NCBI GenBank assembly: GCA_013331215.1
Contig: DUGU01000080.1
Location: 1-5,787, forward strand
Length of the DNA: 5,787 nt
Direction of reading: 5' to 3'
Source: Methanoregulaceae archaeon
GTDB taxonomy: Archaea; Halobacteriota; Methanomicrobia; Methanomicrobiales; Methanospirillaceae
The notes beneath the pieces are model-generated. The model was given only the letters and a program-made list of their open reading frames with translations, made no database searches and had not been told where the DNA came from. Of this stretch, positions 4,707 through 5,787 are shown piece after piece (positions within the stretch are counted from its first letter, which is position 1; the number at the start of each line of letters is the position of its first letter). The translations under genes and the position numbers were made by a program.

Positions 4707-5657
4707 TCACTCCCAGTCGAGCCGCTCGAAGACGAGCGCGGTCTCGGCCCGGATACGGTCGACCGAGGCGCGGAAGGCCGCGACCTCGTCGTCGTCGAGC
4801 CGGATCGCGATCGGCGTCACGCCCTGCCGGTTCACCCGGGCCGGGACGCCGATGCAGACCCCGCCGATGTCGTGGACCTCGGAGCGGAGGTAGGTCGAGA
4901 CCGTGAGGATCCGGTTCTCGTCGCCGAGGACCGTCCGGACGAGGGTCGCGATCGCCTCGCCCGGACCGTATATTGTCGAGCCCTTGTGCCGGATGATCGT
5001 CTCGCCGCTCGCGCGGACGGACTCGACCATGCGGGCGAGGGGCAGGTCCGTGAATGCGGGGAGCCGGTTGATCCGGATTCCCCCGATCGTGGTCGCGGAC
5101 CAGAGCGGGACCATCGAGGGACCGTGCTCACCGATGATCCGGGTATGGACCTCGGAGACGTGGACTTGGAACGCCTGGGCGAGCAGGGACTTCAGGCGCA
5201 TGGAGTCGAGGTGCGTGCCGAGGCCGAAGACCTGGCCCGGCCGGAACCCCGAGTGCCGGAGCGCGACCGAGGTCATCACGTCGACCGGGTTCGTGACCAT
5301 AAAGAGCTTCGCGTTCCTGGCCTGGCGCCCAATCTCCTCGGCAGCATCGGCCACGATCCGGGCGTTCGTGAGCGCGAGGTCCATCCGGTCCTGGCTCGCC
5401 GTCCGTGCGGCGCCGGCCGTATGGACGATCACTTCCGAGCCCGCGACATCGGCGATATCGGTCGACCAGGAGAGGCGGCAGTTCGTCCCGCGCGCCGCGT
5501 AGCTGTCGTTGAAGTCGCGGCGGAGTCCCTCGAGGAGCGACTCGCGTCCCGGCCGCCCGACGAGCAGGATCTCGTCCACGTACGGGATCTCGGAGATGGG
5601 ATGCGCTGCAAAAGAGCCGACGTTGCCGGTCGCACCGATGATCGCAACACGTGCCAT
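4707..5657 (-). CDS. mdh: Malate dehydrogenase (LDH/MDH superfamily)
   Basis: A 316-residue protein of the lactate/malate dehydrogenase family, full length and close to the Methanocaldococcus type. It interconverts malate and oxaloacetate in the cytoplasm, probably as part of the incomplete reductive TCA route used for biosynthesis. Visible are the Rossmann loop GATGNVG (8-14), LLVGRPGRES (31-40) whose G34-R35 resembles NADP-preferring archaeal members, NPVDV (123-127), D151 and R154 in THLDSMR, and the catalytic H178 in GEHGP. Arg85 and Arg91 match the substrate-binding arginines; Arg85 stands where lactate dehydrogenases have glutamine, so malate is favoured. The loop between them is TASQD instead of the usual KxGxx. 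The ATG at 5657 directly precedes the Rossmann strand; a GTG at 5738 would run into the SRP RNA. No TATA box is seen upstream. Confidence 0.9.
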   Translation of the reverse strand: MARVAIIGATGNVGSFAAHPISEIPYVDEILLVGRPGRESLLEGLRRDFNDSYAARGTNCRLSWSTDIADVAGSEVIVHTAGAARTASQDRMDLALTNARIVADAAEEIGRQARNAKLFMVTNPVDVMTSVALRHSGFRPGQVFGLGTHLDSMRLKSLLAQAFQVHVSEVHTRIIGEHGPSMVPLWSATTIGGIRINRLPAFTDLPLARMVESVRASGETIIRHKGSTIYGPGEAIATLVRTVLGDENRILTVSTYLRSEVHDIGGVCIGVPARVNRQGVTPIAIRLDDDEVAAFRASVDRIRAETALVFERLDWE

Positions 5658-5663
5658 GGAATC

Positions 5664-5685
5664 AGAACCGGTGGGAACGGGTTCT
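5664..5685 (-). terminator. Inverted repeat between SRP RNA and mdh
   Basis: In the minus-strand RNA AGAACC and GGUUCU can pair around ten bases; the stem is adjacent to the predicted 3' end of the SRP RNA and about seven bases from the mdh ATG at 5657. It could mark the 3' end or processing site of the SRP RNA, or act on mdh translation. No clear T-tract follows. Confidence 0.3.
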
Positions 5686-5787
5686 CGGTCGACGCGACGC
5701 ACCCAGCCTGCCCGGCGGACCCCTCCTCCACCCCGCACTCCCGCGGGCGCCGAACGTCTACGGTGGGTCTGCTCCCTTCCGGGCCTG
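5686..5787 (-). ncRNA. ffs: Archaeal SRP (7S) RNA, 3' half, partial
   Basis: The minus strand starts at the window edge with CAGGCCCGGAAGGGAGCAG. This is the SRP54-binding hairpin of SRP RNA (helix 8): a GGAA tetraloop (5780-5777) closed by CCC/GGG, with the conserved CAGG and AGCAG internal-loop strands also found in the bacterial 4.5S RNA. About 90 bases of GC-rich sequence follow, as expected for the return strand of helix 5 and the 3' end of an archaeal 7S RNA of about 300 bases. The 5' part, Alu domain and promoter lie right of the window. The RNA is the scaffold of the particle that targets membrane and secreted proteins. The 3' end is an estimate, good to perhaps 20 bases. Confidence 0.82.

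Noticed and set aside
5658..5738. Upstream GTG start adding 27 residues to malate dehydrogenase
   Set aside because: The extra residues are encoded by the predicted SRP RNA, and the Rossmann strand starts right after ATG 5657.
1..5787. CRISPR array, insertion sequence, tRNA or attachment site
   Set aside because: No spaced direct repeats, transposase motifs, terminal repeats or tRNA cloverleaf signatures were seen on either strand.

Overview
The window is GC-rich archaeal chromosome and most resembles a methanogen of the order Methanomicrobiales. The main reasons are an archaeal-type elongation factor 1-beta next to a tiny four-CxxC zinc-ribbon protein, a COG2054-type archaeal kinase (the MfnE family of methanofuran synthesis), a malate dehydrogenase of the Methanocaldococcus type, part of an archaeal-type SRP (7S) RNA, and TATA boxes about 28 bases upstream of start codons, which fits leaderless transcripts. 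The order-level placement is an inference; no 16S or mcr gene is visible.

Layout. (1) Bases 2-913 (+) hold the 3' end of a GAF-PAS sensory protein whose start lies left of the window. (2) Bases 904-1272 (-) encode a small OB-fold protein with one N-terminal membrane helix; it overlaps the sensor gene tail to tail by 10 bases. (3) Bases 1273-1345 are an AT-rich divergent control region with two TATA boxes and two different perfect inverted repeats, one on each start-site side. (4) Bases 1346-1890 (+) are a translationally coupled pair of small regulators, a winged-helix protein and a cysteine-rich HTH protein, joined by an ATGA overlap. (5) Bases 1900-3576 (-) encode a secreted, C-terminally membrane-anchored protein with a lamin-tail-like domain and two phospholipase D HKD domains. 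(6) Bases 3618-4664 (+) are a compact cluster: amino-acid-kinase family protein (probable mfnE), HVO_2753-type zinc finger protein and translation elongation factor 1-beta. (7) Bases 4707-5657 (-) encode malate dehydrogenase. (8) The right edge holds the 3' half of the SRP RNA (-), just upstream of malate dehydrogenase. No stretch over 300 bases lacks a gene.

How the parts may work together. The right half is core metabolism and translation/secretion (methanofuran, EF-1B, malate dehydrogenase, SRP RNA). The left half is more accessory. Two proteins predicted to display a nucleic-acid-type fold or an HKD enzyme outside the membrane (OB-fold protein, LTD-PLD protein) flank a two-gene regulator operon, and the OB-fold gene is divergent from it across a control region with two operator-like palindromes. 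The best candidate for an undescribed unit is this regulator pair with its two-palindrome switch; its ligand and targets cannot be read from the sequence. No mobile elements, CRISPR arrays or tRNA genes were seen.
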